Counted from the stretch's first letter, positions 26,144 to 34,916 are shown. The stretch: DNA of 64,000 nucleotides from Saccharopolyspora erythraea NRRL 2338 (GCF_000062885.1 NC_009142.1:1663584-1727583); one strand, 5' to 3'. Program-made: numbers and translations. Notes: generated from the letters alone by a model not told the origin.

Positions 26144-27733
26144 CTACGAGGTCGGGCGGCCGGAGAGGTAGGTGCGCAGGACCTCGATGTCGCCGATCTC
26201 CTCCGGCTCGACGGCTCGCGGGTCGGCGCTCAGGACGACGAAGTCGGCCTGCTTGCCCACCTCCACCGATCCGACCTCGTGCTCGGACCGGAGCTGCCAC
26301 GCCGCGTCGATCGTCACCGCCCGCAGAGCCTCCTCGACCGTGATGCGCTCCGCCGCGCCCAGCACCACCCCGCGGCCGGCGGTGCGCCGCGTCACCGCGA
26401 CCTCGATGTTGCGCAGCGGCTAGCTGGGTGTGACCGGGACGTCGTTGTGCAGCGAGACCCGGATTCCGGCGTCCAGCGCGCTGCGGGCGGCCGTCCACCC
26501 CTGCGCGCGTTCCCCGAAAAGCTCGCCCATCACATCGCCCCAATACCGCACGTGGGCGAGGAAGAGGCTGCACGTCACGCCCAGCTCCGCCGCCCGCCGG
26601 TACTGCCGGCCGGTCATGAGGCAGCAGTGCTCCAGCCGGGTCCGGTGGTCCTCGCGCGGCACCTCCCGCAGCGCCGCTTCGATCGCGTCGAGCACCAGGT
26701 CGATCGCGGTGTCGCCCTGGGCGTGCACGGCGATCTGCTCTCCGGCGGCCAGCGCTTCGAGGCACAGCGCGCGCACCTGCGCCTGCGTGTAGTTGCAGCA
26801 GCCGCGCTTGCCGGCGACGCCGAGCCGCCGCGAGACCTCGGTGTCCTGGTACGGGAACGACGCCGCGAACGTGCCCACCCACGGCGAGCCGTCCGCCCAC
26901 AGCTTCACCCCGACGTCCCGGAACAGCGGCCCACCGGCCGGTCCGTCCACGTCCGGCCAATTGGACATCCGGTAGGCCCGCACCCGCACCGCCGGGTGAG
27001 CTTGCGCGTGGAAGAGCGGGCGGCTCGACGGGTCGAGCGCGAGCTCGCCGACCGTCGTCACGCCCGCCGCGGCGTAGGCGGCGTACTCGCGGGCGAGCAG
27101 CACCGGTACCTCCTCCGGCGTCACCGCCAGCGGCGCACCGGCCATCATGATCGTCGCCGGGATCTCCTCGGCGCGGCCGGTCGGATCGCCGTTCTCGTCG
27201 CGCACGAACCACGAGCCCGCCGGGTCGGGTGTGTCGCGGTTGATGCCGGCTGCCGCCATGGCGAGCGTGTTGCCCCAGGCGGAGTGGGCGCTGTTGTGCA
27301 GGACGGCCAGCGGGTTGCGCGGTGCGAGGTGATCCAGGTACTCGCGCGTCGGCTCCGGCAGTTCCGGCCGCAGCAGTTCCTCCCACCCGACGATGGTCAG
27401 CGCCTCGCCGGGTTGGGCCGTCGCGACGGCCGCTCGCACCTTGGCCAGCACCTGCTCCGAGGTCGGGCAGACCGGCGCCCGGACGTCGATGACACCGCGA
27501 CCGCGGAACGACATGCCCAGGCTCGGATGCCCGTGCGCCTCCACGAAGCCGGGCAGCAGCGCGTTCCCGCCGAGGTCGACGACCTCCGCCGACGGGCCCG
27601 CGAGGCCGAGGACCGCCGCCCGCGTCCCCACCGCCGTGATCACGCCGCCGGAGACGGCGACGGCTTCGGCGGTGGGGTTCGCCGGGTCCATGGTGACGAT
27701 CGGTCCGCCGGTGAGGACCAGTTCGTCGTTCAC
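26144..27733 (-). pseudogene. YtcJ-type amidohydrolase interrupted by one in-frame TAG
   Basis: The gene would encode a 529-residue metal-dependent hydrolase. Residues 1-437 start at ATG 27733 with LVLTGGPIVTMDP. They carry the metal motif PGFVEAHGHPS and later AVHAQGD, RLEHC and SLHNDVPVTP. A TAG at 26420-26422 follows directly. The same frame then continues without a gap as PLRNIEVAVTRRTAGRG, ITVEEALRAVTIDAAWQL and GKQADFVVLSADP, which is the normal C-terminus of the family. Only one codon is wrong. The protein is probably inactive, truncated before the last helix and the substrate-loop region, unless the codon is read through or is a sequence error. It lies 7 bases upstream of the endonuclease-fold gene. 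Confidence 0.88.
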
Positions 27734-27740
27734 GGCAGCC

Positions 27741-28661
27741 TCACGCGAGCTCGACCAGCGCGTGGACCGGCAGGTGGTCCGACGGGAACCAGCCGTCCTT
27801 GCGGAACGGGTTGATCGCGGCCTTGAGCACCCGCACCCGGTCGTTGGCGAGCAGCCAGTCGATCCGGTCGCCGCCCTCGACCGGCTCCTCGTACCCGCCG
27901 AAGGTGCCCCACGCCGGCGTCAGCCGCTCGGCCGCCGTCTCCCAGCCGTCGGCGAGCCCGCCCGAGGTGAGGATCCGGTAGGACTCCGAGTCCCCGGCCC
28001 GCGTGTTGAAGTCGCCCGTCAGCAGCACCGGCAGCCCGGCGTCGAAACCCGCGATGCGGTCGCGGACCAGGGCCGCGCTGCGCTGCCGCGAGTTCTCCGA
28101 CTGGTGGTCGAAGTGCGTGTTGACGTGGGTGAACTCGCGACCGGTGCGCAGGTCGCGGAACCGCACCCAGGTGACCATCCGGACCACGGTGTTGCCCCAG
28201 CTCGCCGACCCGATGACGTTCGGCGTGTCCGAGAGCCAGAAGTGGTCGTAGTCCAGCGGCTCCACGCGGCGGGTGTCGTAGTAGATCGACATGAACTCGC
28301 CGCGCCCGCCGCCCTCGCGGCCGAGCCCGATCCAGTCGTAGTGCGCCGGGATGTCGGCGTGGACCTGCTTGACCTGGCGGTAAAGCGCTTCCTGCACGCC
28401 GAGCAGCGTCGGCGACTCGGCGTTGAGCAGCTCGGCCAGGATCGGGCGGCGCGTGCTCCACGCGTCGGGGCTGGGCGGCACGGCCTTGGAGTCGTAGCGG
28501 ATGTTGAAGCTCATAACGTGCAGCCGCTCGCCCTGGGCGGGGCCGATGAGCGGGCCCTTCGCGCGGGCCATCGCGTGCCCGGCGCCGACGACCCCGGCGA
28601 CGCCCGCCAGGCCCGCCATGCCGAGCACACCTCGTCTGGTCACCCGAGATCGGGACAACAA
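27741..28661 (-). CDS. Tat-exported endonuclease/exonuclease/phosphatase-family protein
   Basis: A 306-residue EEP-superfamily hydrolase. The N-terminus has a twin-arginine signal (SRVTRRGVLGMAGLAG). The catalytic motifs are MSFNIRYD, GVQEAL, THFDHQ, TGDFNTRAGD and the terminal SDHLPVHA. Substrates could be nucleic acid or phosphoesters outside the cell. Start chosen at TTG 28661 because GGAGGGAG lies 3 bases upstream; GTG 28688 in the same frame is the alternative. It is followed on the same strand by the broken amidohydrolase, which reads away from it in tandem. Confidence 0.88.
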   Translation of the reverse strand: MLSRSRVTRRGVLGMAGLAGVAGVVGAGHAMARAKGPLIGPAQGERLHVMSFNIRYDSKAVPPSPDAWSTRRPILAELLNAESPTLLGVQEALYRQVKQVHADIPAHYDWIGLGREGGGRGEFMSIYYDTRRVEPLDYDHFWLSDTPNVIGSASWGNTVVRMVTWVRFRDLRTGREFTHVNTHFDHQSENSRQRSAALVRDRIAGFDAGLPVLLTGDFNTRAGDSESYRILTSGGLADGWETAAERLTPAWGTFGGYEEPVEGGDRIDWLLANDRVRVLKAAINPFRKDGWFPSDHLPVHALVELA

Positions 28662-28789
28662 CGTCTCCCTCCAGTCCTGCGAACTCACCGGCGGAGTCTC
28701 GCCGCACCAGCGTGCCCGGCGTTGACGCCGAGGGGAACAGTGGCGGAAAACTCCGGAGCAGCAGGCGGAACTTCGCTACGCTCGTACAT

Positions 28790-29632
28790 ATGAGTGAACG
28801 GCGCCTTTTGCTGGTCCACGCCCACCCCGACGACGAGTCGACCGGGACCGGCGCCACGATGGCGCGCTACGCGAACGAGGGCGCGACGGTGTCCCTGGTG
28901 ACCTGCACCAGCGGCGAGCTGGGAGAGGTCGTGGCCGACGATCTCGCGCACCTGCGCGGAAATCCCGACGCGCTCGGCGAGCACCGGCGCGGCGAGATCG
29001 CCGAGGCGCTGCGCGAGCTGGGCGACATCCGGCACCACTGGCTGGGCGGCCCCGGACGCTTCCGCGACAGCGGCATGGCCGGTGAGGACACCAACGACGC
29101 GGCCGAGTGCTTCGCCAAGGCCGACCGCGACGACGTGACCCGCGCGATGGTCGAGATCCTGCGCGCCGAACGCCCGCACGTCGTGGTCACCTACGACGAC
29201 ACCGGCGGCTACGGCCACCCCGACCACATCGCCGCCAACCACGCGCTGATGTACGCGCTGGGCCCGGCCGCCGACCCCGCCTACCTGCCCGAGCTCGGCG
29301 AACCCTGGGACGTGCCGAAGGTCTACTGGATGACCCTGCCGCGCTCGTTCGTCAAGGACGTCCAGGCGGCCGGGATCGAGGGCTTCGAGCCCTTCACCGT
29401 CCCGGACGAGGACATCACCGCCGTGCTCGACGGCCGCGACCACCACGCGAAGAAGCTCGCCGCGCTGCGCACCTACCGCAGCCAGGTCAGCCTCGACGAC
29501 GGCGACTTCTTCGCCACGTTGGTGCAGGACCCGCGCTTCGCCATCGAGCACTACGTGCTCGTGCGCGGTGAACGCGGCCCCGGTTCCGGGCCGCACAACT
29601 GGGAGAACGACCTCTTCGCCGGTCTGGACTGA
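28790..29632 (+). CDS. mshB: GlcNAc-inositol deacetylase of mycothiol biosynthesis
   Basis: A 280-residue zinc deacetylase (PIG-L/LmbE fold). It removes acetate from GlcNAc-Ins, the second chemical step of mycothiol synthesis in the cytosol. Zinc ligands lie in HAHPDDES (His12 and Asp15) and in TGGYGHPDHIAAN (third His). Length and the C-terminal domain fit MshB rather than the mycothiol-conjugate amidase Mca. The start is ATG 28790. It is divergent from the exported EEP protein gene. Confidence 0.93.
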   Translation: MSERRLLLVHAHPDDESTGTGATMARYANEGATVSLVTCTSGELGEVVADDLAHLRGNPDALGEHRRGEIAEALRELGDIRHHWLGGPGRFRDSGMAGEDTNDAAECFAKADRDDVTRAMVEILRAERPHVVVTYDDTGGYGHPDHIAANHALMYALGPAADPAYLPELGEPWDVPKVYWMTLPRSFVKDVQAAGIEGFEPFTVPDEDITAVLDGRDHHAKKLAALRTYRSQVSLDDGDFFATLVQDPRFAIEHYVLVRGERGPGSGPHNWENDLFAGLD

Positions 29633-29707
29633 CCCGGCTGCGCCGTTCGCCTCAGAGGTCATCGGCGGACGGCCGAAGTTCACCCACGAGTAGCCGACCG
29701 CGGATAA

Positions 29708-29742
29708 CCTCCCGGCGTTGATCACCCCGATCCGCCGGGAGG
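29708..29742 (+). promoter_or_regulatory. Hairpin that buries the ribosome site of the downstream gene
   Basis: CCTCCCGGCG (29708-29717) pairs perfectly with CGCCGGGAGG (29733-29742). The right arm contains the GGGAGG ribosome site of the gene starting at GTG 29749, and TTT follows. It may be the mshB terminator, a translational gate for the next gene, or both. Confidence 0.6.
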
Positions 29743-29748
29743 TTTGCC

Positions 29749-30588
29749 GTGCGCCGGATTGTCCCCCTGTTAGCCATGTCGCTGGCCTTGCTGGTCGGCG
29801 CGCTACCGGCGTCGGCGGGCGCGCCGAGCGCCGTCACACCGCTGCCGCAGGCGCACGCGCACAACGACTACGAGCACGACCGGCCGCTCTTCGACGCCCT
29901 CGACCGCGGTTTCACCAGCGTCGAAGCCGACATCCACCTGGTCGACGGCGCGCTGCTGGTCGCCCACGACCGCCCCGACACCACGCCCGAGCGCAACCTC
30001 CGGGCGCTCTACCTGGACCCGCTGCGCGACCTGGTCAAGGCCAACGGCGGATCGGTCTTCCCCGGCTACGAAGGCGGGTTCCAGCTCCTCGTCGACATCA
30101 AGGCCGATGGCGCGGCGGCGTACGAGCTGCTGGACAAGATCGTGCGCGACCCGGCGTATGCAGGTGTTTTCACCCACTACGCCGGGGGCGAGGTCAAGCG
30201 GGGGCCGGTGACGATCGTGCTCTCCGGCGACCGCCCGCGCGACGTCATGGAAGGCCAGGACGACCGCTACGCGTTCTACGACGGCCGCATCAATGCCGAC
30301 GGCGATCTCGGCATCGGCGCGGACGCGAAGCTGGTGCCGCTGGTCTCGCAGAACTGGACGAACGAGTTCTCGTGGGTCGGCATCGGCGGCATGCCCGAGG
30401 ACCAGCGCGCGAAGCTGCACAAGATCGTCGACGACGCGCACGCCGCCGGTCAGCGCGTGCGGTTCTGGGCGACGCCGGACGCGGCGCTGCCCAACCGCGA
30501 AGCGGTGTGGCGCGAGCTGGTCGACGCGGGTGTCGACCACATCAACACCGACGACCTCGACGGCCTGGCGAAGTTCCTCAAGAGCTGA
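29749..30588 (+). CDS. Secreted PI-PLC/GDPD-superfamily protein (AIM6-like)
   Basis: A 279-residue exported protein. The signal peptide is residues 1-24 (RRIVPLLAMSLALLVGALPASA). The TIM-barrel phosphodiesterase core starts HAHNDYEHDRPLFDAL. It has FTSVEADIHLVDGALLVAHDR (the catalytic His/Glu/Asp cluster), LLVDIKADG, and ends GVDHINTDDLDGL. The arrangement matches AIM6-like proteins of the phospholipase C / glycerophosphodiesterase superfamily. Substrate unknown. The start is GTG 29749. The 3' end overlaps the convergent DUF397 gene by 11 bases. Confidence 0.85.
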   Translation: MRRIVPLLAMSLALLVGALPASAGAPSAVTPLPQAHAHNDYEHDRPLFDALDRGFTSVEADIHLVDGALLVAHDRPDTTPERNLRALYLDPLRDLVKANGGSVFPGYEGGFQLLVDIKADGAAAYELLDKIVRDPAYAGVFTHYAGGEVKRGPVTIVLSGDRPRDVMEGQDDRYAFYDGRINADGDLGIGADAKLVPLVSQNWTNEFSWVGIGGMPEDQRAKLHKIVDDAHAAGQRVRFWATPDAALPNREAVWRELVDAGVDHINTDDLDGLAKFLKS

Positions 30589-30763
30589 GGCGGTCGAGGA
30601 ACGCCGCCCACGCCTCGTGCGTGAACGCCAACGCTGCGCCGTCCGGGTCCTTGGAGTCCCGGACGGCGACAGCGGCCCCGACGAAGGCGACCTCGACGCA
30701 GTTGCCGTTGCCCCCGACACCGGTCCGGCTGCTCTTCCGCCAGTGGGCGTCAGCGAGATCCAT
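30578..30763 (-). CDS. DUF397 protein
   Basis: A 61-residue protein with the family pattern WRKSSRTGVGGNGNCVEVA, then VAVRDSKDPDGAALAFTHEAWAAFL. DUF397 proteins usually accompany XRE/DUF5753 regulators in actinomycetes and are thought to act as their partners or antagonists. Start chosen at ATG 30763, where GAAGGG is 9 bases away; ATG 30772 would be directly against that site. It lies 17 bases downstream of its regulator on the same strand, so the two form an operon. Confidence 0.9.
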   Translation of the reverse strand: MDLADAHWRKSSRTGVGGNGNCVEVAFVGAAVAVRDSKDPDGAALAFTHEAWAAFLDRLSS

Positions 30764-30780
30764 ACCTGCCATCCCTTCGC

Positions 30781-31611
30781 CTAGTGCCCGCCAGCCAGGC
30801 GATGCACCAGCTTGGCGGAGTCACTGGTGTTCAGTGCCTCGGCACGCAGTCGTTCGAAAACCCGGGTAGCCATGGAGATGGCGTGGTCCTTCTCGACGTG
30901 CATGGCACCGACCGTGTGCTCGATGTACAGGATGTCAGGCTCGTCATGCTCTGGGTAGCTGAGCAGCGTGAACGAGCCTTCCAGACCGTGATGCGACTCC
31001 CTCGCGTGCGGGACGACCTGAAACGAGACGTTGGGCAGCTCGTTGATCTCCAGGATCTTGCGGAGCTGCCGCCGCATGACCTCCGCTCCGCCCACCGGCC
31101 GGGTCAACACCCGTTCCTCCACGATCGCGGTGAGACCGAGTGGTGACTCCGCGTCGGTCAGGCGTTGCCCCCGCCGCATCCGCGCTGCGATGGCATTCTC
31201 GACTTCCGCGGCGGTCAGTTCCTTGCTGTTCTTGAAGATCGCCCGCGTGTATTCCTCGGCCTGCAACAGTCCTGGCACGTACGACAGTTGCCACTCCCGG
31301 ATGGAGATGGCGTCCTCCTCCAGGTCGAAGTACCCCCTGTTCTTGATCCCATACGCGTGCCACCAGGGTTTCTCCTTGGCCGCGCGGGCCAGTTCGAGCA
31401 GGTCCTCGTCGTAGGTGTCGTAGAGGTCCATCATCGAGCGCACTTCGTGCACCGACGTGGCCACCTCCCCGGTTTCCTTGCGGCTCAGAGCGCTGGTGGA
31501 CATGTCCAGTCCGGCCGCGGCCTGCTCCTGCGTCATCCCGGCGGCCTCGCGGAGCCGGCGGATGCGGCGCGCCAGGCGACGGCGCCGGAACGGGATGGTC
31601 GTCGTGACCAC
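30781..31611 (-). CDS. XRE-family regulator with DUF5753 domain
   Basis: A 276-residue regulator. The N-terminal helix-turn-helix is RRLREAAGMTQEQAAAGLDM followed by STSALSRKETGEVATS (residues 17-52). The C-terminal DUF5753 ligand domain is marked by LSYVPGLLQAEEYTRAIF (about 128-146) and LEINELPNVSFQVVPH. Such regulators (WhiJ-like) affect development or antibiotic production in Streptomyces. The start is GTG 31611, with GGAGGT upstream. Its upstream region carries five phased TTCCCG repeats. Confidence 0.92.
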   Translation of the reverse strand: MVTTTIPFRRRRLARRIRRLREAAGMTQEQAAAGLDMSTSALSRKETGEVATSVHEVRSMMDLYDTYDEDLLELARAAKEKPWWHAYGIKNRGYFDLEEDAISIREWQLSYVPGLLQAEEYTRAIFKNSKELTAAEVENAIAARMRRGQRLTDAESPLGLTAIVEERVLTRPVGGAEVMRRQLRKILEINELPNVSFQVVPHARESHHGLEGSFTLLSYPEHDEPDILYIEHTVGAMHVEKDHAISMATRVFERLRAEALNTSDSAKLVHRLAGGH

Positions 31612-31672
31612 GGGACCGACCTCCGATCAACGGTGATCGTCCAATGATCCACGCGGGAAACCAGGATCGGGA

Positions 31673-31736
31673 TTCCCGATTCCGGTGTTCCCGATCGGAC
31701 CGTTCCCGATTCCGTGTTCCCGCTTCTGGGTTCCCG
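31673..31736. repeat. Five phased TTCCCG repeats in a divergent promoter region
   Basis: TTCCCG occurs at 31673, 31688, 31703, 31717 and 31731, with steps of 15, 15, 14 and 14 bases. Flanking bases are partly conserved too (GTTCCCGATTCCG-like units). The array lies between the XRE regulator gene (minus) and a small plus-strand gene. It could be a cooperative binding site for the regulator. Confidence 0.75.
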
Positions 31737-31783
31737 TGTGGACACTCGCCGGTACCGCTACCGATTCCAGGGAGGTTTTGCCG

Positions 31784-31996
31784 ATGACACCGCGCGTCTT
31801 CGGACTGGCGTGGCCGGACGAGAACGGCGAACCGGACGCCGACAACGTTTGCATCTGGGGCATGGAGCTGCCCGAGAGCGCCGTCCTGTACTGGCAGGAC
31901 GACAACGGGCGCAGCCAGTTCGCCGTTTTCGAGTCCGTCGAGAGGGCGGCCGCCCGCTACGGCCGCGCCTTCAACCTGGTTCTGCACCGCCCCTGA
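31784..31996 (+). CDS. Small acidic protein of unknown function
   Basis: A 70-residue protein beginning MTPRVFGLAWPDENGEPDADN, with CIWGMELPESAVLYWQDDNGRS in the middle. Start chosen at ATG 31784, with GGGAGG 8 bases upstream; the frame is open to 31685 but that part covers the repeat array. No family recognised. It is divergent from the XRE/DUF397 pair and shares their repeat-rich control region, so a joint function or common regulation is likely. Confidence 0.68.
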   Translation: MTPRVFGLAWPDENGEPDADNVCIWGMELPESAVLYWQDDNGRSQFAVFESVERAAARYGRAFNLVLHRP

Positions 31997-32032
31997 CGGC
32001 ACGCGACCCGAGGGGTGTTGCCGCTACCGGCG

Positions 32033-32755
32033 TCATCCCTCGGCGACGTGCGTCCGCTGCCGGTGCTTGAGCGTGTAGGCGTGGACGAGCTGCGTCTGCG
32101 CCTTGTCGAAGTAGTCGTCCAGCCGCACGACCGCCGTCTCCAGCCGGCCTTCCGCGATCAGGTCGGCGATGTCGCGGTTCAGCTCCAGGTACGGCTCGTA
32201 GAACTCGCGGGGGTGCTCCATGACGTGGAACGCCAGCCGGAGTTCGGCGAGCAGCTGGTCCATCGTCTCGTTGAGGCGCGTGCTCCCTTCCAGCGCCGCC
32301 AGGGCGCGGTGGAAGTGCATGTTCGCGGTGCCGACATCCTTCCAGCGCTGCCGTCGCGCCGCCCGCTCGCCCTCCGAGACCGCCGCGTCGATGTCGGCGA
32401 CGAGTTCGTCCGGGGCGTCCGAGGCGCGGCGGACGGCGCCCACCTCGAGGATGCGGCGCGAGCGGTAGAGGTCCTCGACGTCGTCCACCGACGGCACCCG
32501 GACGAACACGCCGCGGTTGAACTCGTGCACCAGCAGCCTCTCGTGCACCAGCAGCCGGAACGCCTCGCGCAGCGTGTTGCGCGAGACCGCCAGCGCCTCG
32601 GCGGCGCCCTTCTCCGAGAGCTGGGTGCCGGGTTCGAGCTTGCCCTCGATGATCCGCTGCCGCAGCACGCCGGCCACCTGCTCCGCCGCGCTCGTCCGGT
32701 CCAGCAGCCCCCGGTCGGCGGCGAGCAGGTCGGTCCACTGGTCCGTGGCGGTCAT
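32033..32755 (-). CDS. GntR-family regulator (FCD domain), probable repressor of the 5-oxoproline operon
   Basis: A 240-residue regulator. The N-terminal winged helix is VAGVLRQRIIEGKLEPGTQL followed by LSEKGAAEALAVSRNTLREAF. The FCD effector domain has the metal-binding Asp/His pattern, seen in NMHFHRALAALEGS and MDQLLAEL..AFHVMEHP. The start is ATG 32755. It is divergent from the transporter-pxp operon. A 13-base palindrome inside that operon's promoter is its likely operator. In Bacillus the equivalent cluster uses an IclR-type regulator (KipR). Confidence 0.9.
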   Translation of the reverse strand: MTATDQWTDLLAADRGLLDRTSAAEQVAGVLRQRIIEGKLEPGTQLSEKGAAEALAVSRNTLREAFRLLVHERLLVHEFNRGVFVRVPSVDDVEDLYRSRRILEVGAVRRASDAPDELVADIDAAVSEGERAARRQRWKDVGTANMHFHRALAALEGSTRLNETMDQLLAELRLAFHVMEHPREFYEPYLELNRDIADLIAEGRLETAVVRLDDYFDKAQTQLVHAYTLKHRQRTHVAEG

Positions 32756-32815
32756 CGAGCTCCCTGGTGGTTGGTCTCTCCGGAGCAGCTTAACGAGAAA
32801 GTTCGGCGAAGGGTA

Positions 32816-32844
32816 TTGCAGGATTGTTCAACAATTCCTATCTT
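32816..32844 (+). promoter_or_regulatory. Promoter of the transporter-pxpABC operon
   Basis: TTGCAG (32816-32821) and TATCTT (32839-32844) are separated by exactly 17 bases, a good match to a main-sigma promoter. Transcription would start near 32851, about 65 bases before ATG 32916. Confidence 0.7.
32823..32835. promoter_or_regulatory. Probable GntR operator
   Basis: ATTGTTCAACAAT is a perfect 13-base palindrome of the TTGT-N3-ACAA type bound by FCD-class GntR regulators. It fills the spacer between the -35 and -10 elements, so bound protein would block polymerase. Confidence 0.72.
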
Positions 32845-32872
32845 TGCCAGAACCGCGGTGGGAGGTAGGCCA

Positions 32873-32892
32873 CAGCACCGGCGAAGGTGCTG
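32873..32892 (+). repeat. Leader hairpin of the transporter mRNA
   Basis: CAGCACC (32873-32879) pairs with GGTGCTG (32886-32892) over a 6-base loop in the 5' leader, 24 bases before the transporter start. The role is unknown; it may protect the mRNA. Confidence 0.4.
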
Positions 32893-32915
32893 GTTGATGA
32901 GGGAGCGGAGTTCCA

Positions 32916-34136
32916 ATGGCGGAGCAGACCGAGCAAGTGCCCAGATCCGGAACGGCCAAGCGGGGCGCCCTGCTGGGCGCGGTGTTCCTGATGGCCACCA
33001 GCGCCATCGGGCCGGGCTTCATCACGCAGACGACGCAGTTCACGGTGCAGCTCGGCGCTGCCTTCGCCTTCGCGATCCTGCTGTCGATCCTGATCGACAT
33101 CGCCGTCCAGCTCAACGTCTGGCGGGTCATCGGCGTCTCCGGCATGCGGGCCCAGGATCTCGGCAACAAGGTGTTGCCCGGCCTCGGCTACGTGATGGCC
33201 GCGCTGGTGCTGTTCGGTGGGCTGGTGTTCAACATCGGCAACGTCGCAGGCACCTCGCTCGGCCTGGACGCGCTGGTGGGGCTGGACGCCAAGATCGGCG
33301 GCACCGTCTCGGCGCTGATCGCCATCGGGATCTTCCTGAGCAAGCGGGCCGGGGTGGCGATGGACCGGATCGTCGTCGTGCTCGGCGTGGTCATGATCGG
33401 ACTGACCCTCTACGTCGCGGTCGTCTCCGGGCCGCCGGTCGGCAACGCCATGCGCCAGATGGTCTGGCCGGACACGATCGACTTCCTGGCGATCACCACG
33501 CTGATCGGCGGCACCGTCGGTGGCTACATCACCTACGCGGGTGCCCATCGTCTGGTGGACGCCGGTATCACCGGCCCCGAGCAGGTGAAGTCGGTCAGCA
33601 ACAGCTCCGTGCTGTCGTTGCTGGTGACCGGCGTGATGCGGCTGGTGCTGTTCCTCGCGGTCCTCGGCGTCGTCGCGGGTGGTGTCGCCCTTTCGGGTGC
33701 GAATCCGACCGCCGACGCGTTCCAGCACGCGGCGGGCGAGATCGGCCTGCGGATGTTCGGATTCATCCTGTGGGCCGCCAGCATCACCTCGGTCGTCGGA
33801 GCCGCCTACACGTCGGTGTCGTTCCTGGTGACGTTCTCGCCGAAGCTGGAGCGCTCGCGCAACTGGCTGGTCGTGGCCTTCGTGGCGGTCTCGGCGGCGG
33901 TGTTCCTGCTGCTGGACCAGGCGCCGACGACGCTGCTGGTGCTGGCCGGCGCGCTCAACGGCCTGATCCTGCCGGTCGGGTTCGGCGTGCTGCTGTGGGT
34001 GGCGCTGCGCCGCCGGGACCTGCTCGGCGGGTACCGCTACCCGCGCTGGCTGCTCTTGATCGGCGTGGTCGCCTGGCTGCTCACGCTCTACCTAGGGGTG
34101 AACTCGGTGAGCGGCATCGTCGCTCTGTGGCAGTGA
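32916..34136 (+). CDS. NRAMP-like membrane transporter (YcsG-type), probable 5-oxoproline-linked uptake
   Basis: A 406-residue protein with about eleven transmembrane segments. The NRAMP-type first helix is FLMATSAIGPGFITQTTQF, but the metal-binding DPGN motif of true manganese transporters is replaced by IGPGF. The sixth-helix region reads GGYITYAGAHRLVD. B. subtilis ycsG, beside the 5-oxoprolinase genes, belongs to the same group. Uptake of 5-oxoproline or a related compound is inferred from context. The start is ATG 32916. It lies 12 bases before pxpA, as the first gene of a five-gene operon. Confidence 0.85.
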   Translation: MAEQTEQVPRSGTAKRGALLGAVFLMATSAIGPGFITQTTQFTVQLGAAFAFAILLSILIDIAVQLNVWRVIGVSGMRAQDLGNKVLPGLGYVMAALVLFGGLVFNIGNVAGTSLGLDALVGLDAKIGGTVSALIAIGIFLSKRAGVAMDRIVVVLGVVMIGLTLYVAVVSGPPVGNAMRQMVWPDTIDFLAITTLIGGTVGGYITYAGAHRLVDAGITGPEQVKSVSNSSVLSLLVTGVMRLVLFLAVLGVVAGGVALSGANPTADAFQHAAGEIGLRMFGFILWAASITSVVGAAYTSVSFLVTFSPKLERSRNWLVVAFVAVSAAVFLLLDQAPTTLLVLAGALNGLILPVGFGVLLWVALRRRDLLGGYRYPRWLLLIGVVAWLLTLYLGVNSVSGIVALWQ

Positions 34137-34148
34137 GGAGGGTTTGCG

Positions 34149-34913
34149 GTGGATCTCAACTCGGACCTGGCGGAAGGCTTCGGCCGGTGGGAACTGGGTG
34201 ACGATGCCGCCCTGCTGGGCATCGTCACCAGCGCCAACGTCGCCTGCGGCTACCACGCCGGAGACGCCACCGTCATCCGCGACGCGTGCGAGCACGCCGC
34301 CACGCGGGGCGTGGCCGTCGGCGCACAGGTCGGCTACAACGACCTGGCGGGCTTCGGGCGGCGGTTCATCGACATCGCCCCGCGCGAGCTGACCAACGAC
34401 GTGATCTACCAGATCGGTGCGCTGCGGGCGCTGGCGCGCACAGCGGGCGCCGACGTCAGCTACGTCAAACCGCACGGTGCCCTGTACAACGCGATCGTGC
34501 ACCATCGCGAGCAGGCCGCTGCGGTCGTCGAGGCGGTGCGCGACTACGACCCGGACCTGGTGGTACTCGGCCTTCCCGATTCGGCGTGGCTGGAACTGGC
34601 TGAGAAAGCGGGGCTGCGGACCTTCCGCGAGGCGTTCGCAGACCGCGCCTACACCTCGGAGGGGACGCTGGTGCCGCGCCGGGAACCGGGCGCGATGGTG
34701 CACGACGAGCAGACCATCGCCGACCGGTGCGTGCGCATCGCGCGCGGCGAGCCCATCGAAGCCGTGGACGGATCGCTCATCACCGTGCGCGCGGACTCGA
34801 TCTGCGTGCACGGCGACAGCCCCGGGGCGGTGCGCGTTGCGGAGGCGGTGCGCGACCGGCTCACCGCCGAGGGAGTGCGGCTGGCGGCGTTCGCCGCGCC
34901 GCGGAGCGGGTGA
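34149..34913 (+). CDS. pxpA: 5-oxoprolinase subunit A
   Basis: A 254-residue LamB/YcsF-family protein. With PxpB and PxpC it hydrolyses 5-oxo-L-proline to L-glutamate at the expense of ATP, clearing a damage product of glutamine and glutamate. Family motifs are [44 protein letters not shown] and [10 protein letters not shown]. The start is GTG 34149, with GGAGGG upstream. It is 3 bases before pxpB. Confidence 0.95.
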   Translation: MDLNSDLAEGFGRWELGDDAALLGIVTSANVACGYHAGDATVIRDACEHAATRGVAVGAQVGYNDLAGFGRRFIDIAPRELTNDVIYQIGALRALARTAGADVSYVKPHGALYNAIVHHREQAAAVVEAVRDYDPDLVVLGLPDSAWLELAEKAGLRTFREAFADRAYTSEGTLVPRREPGAMVHDEQTIADRCVRIARGEPIEAVDGSLITVRADSICVHGDSPGAVRVAEAVRDRLTAEGVRLAAFAAPRSG

Positions 34914-34916
34914 TCG

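Noticed and set aside
31673-31736. CRISPR-like or plasmid iteron array at the TTCCCG repeats
   Set aside because: The core is only 6 bases, and no Cas or Rep gene is near; a regulatory array is more likely.
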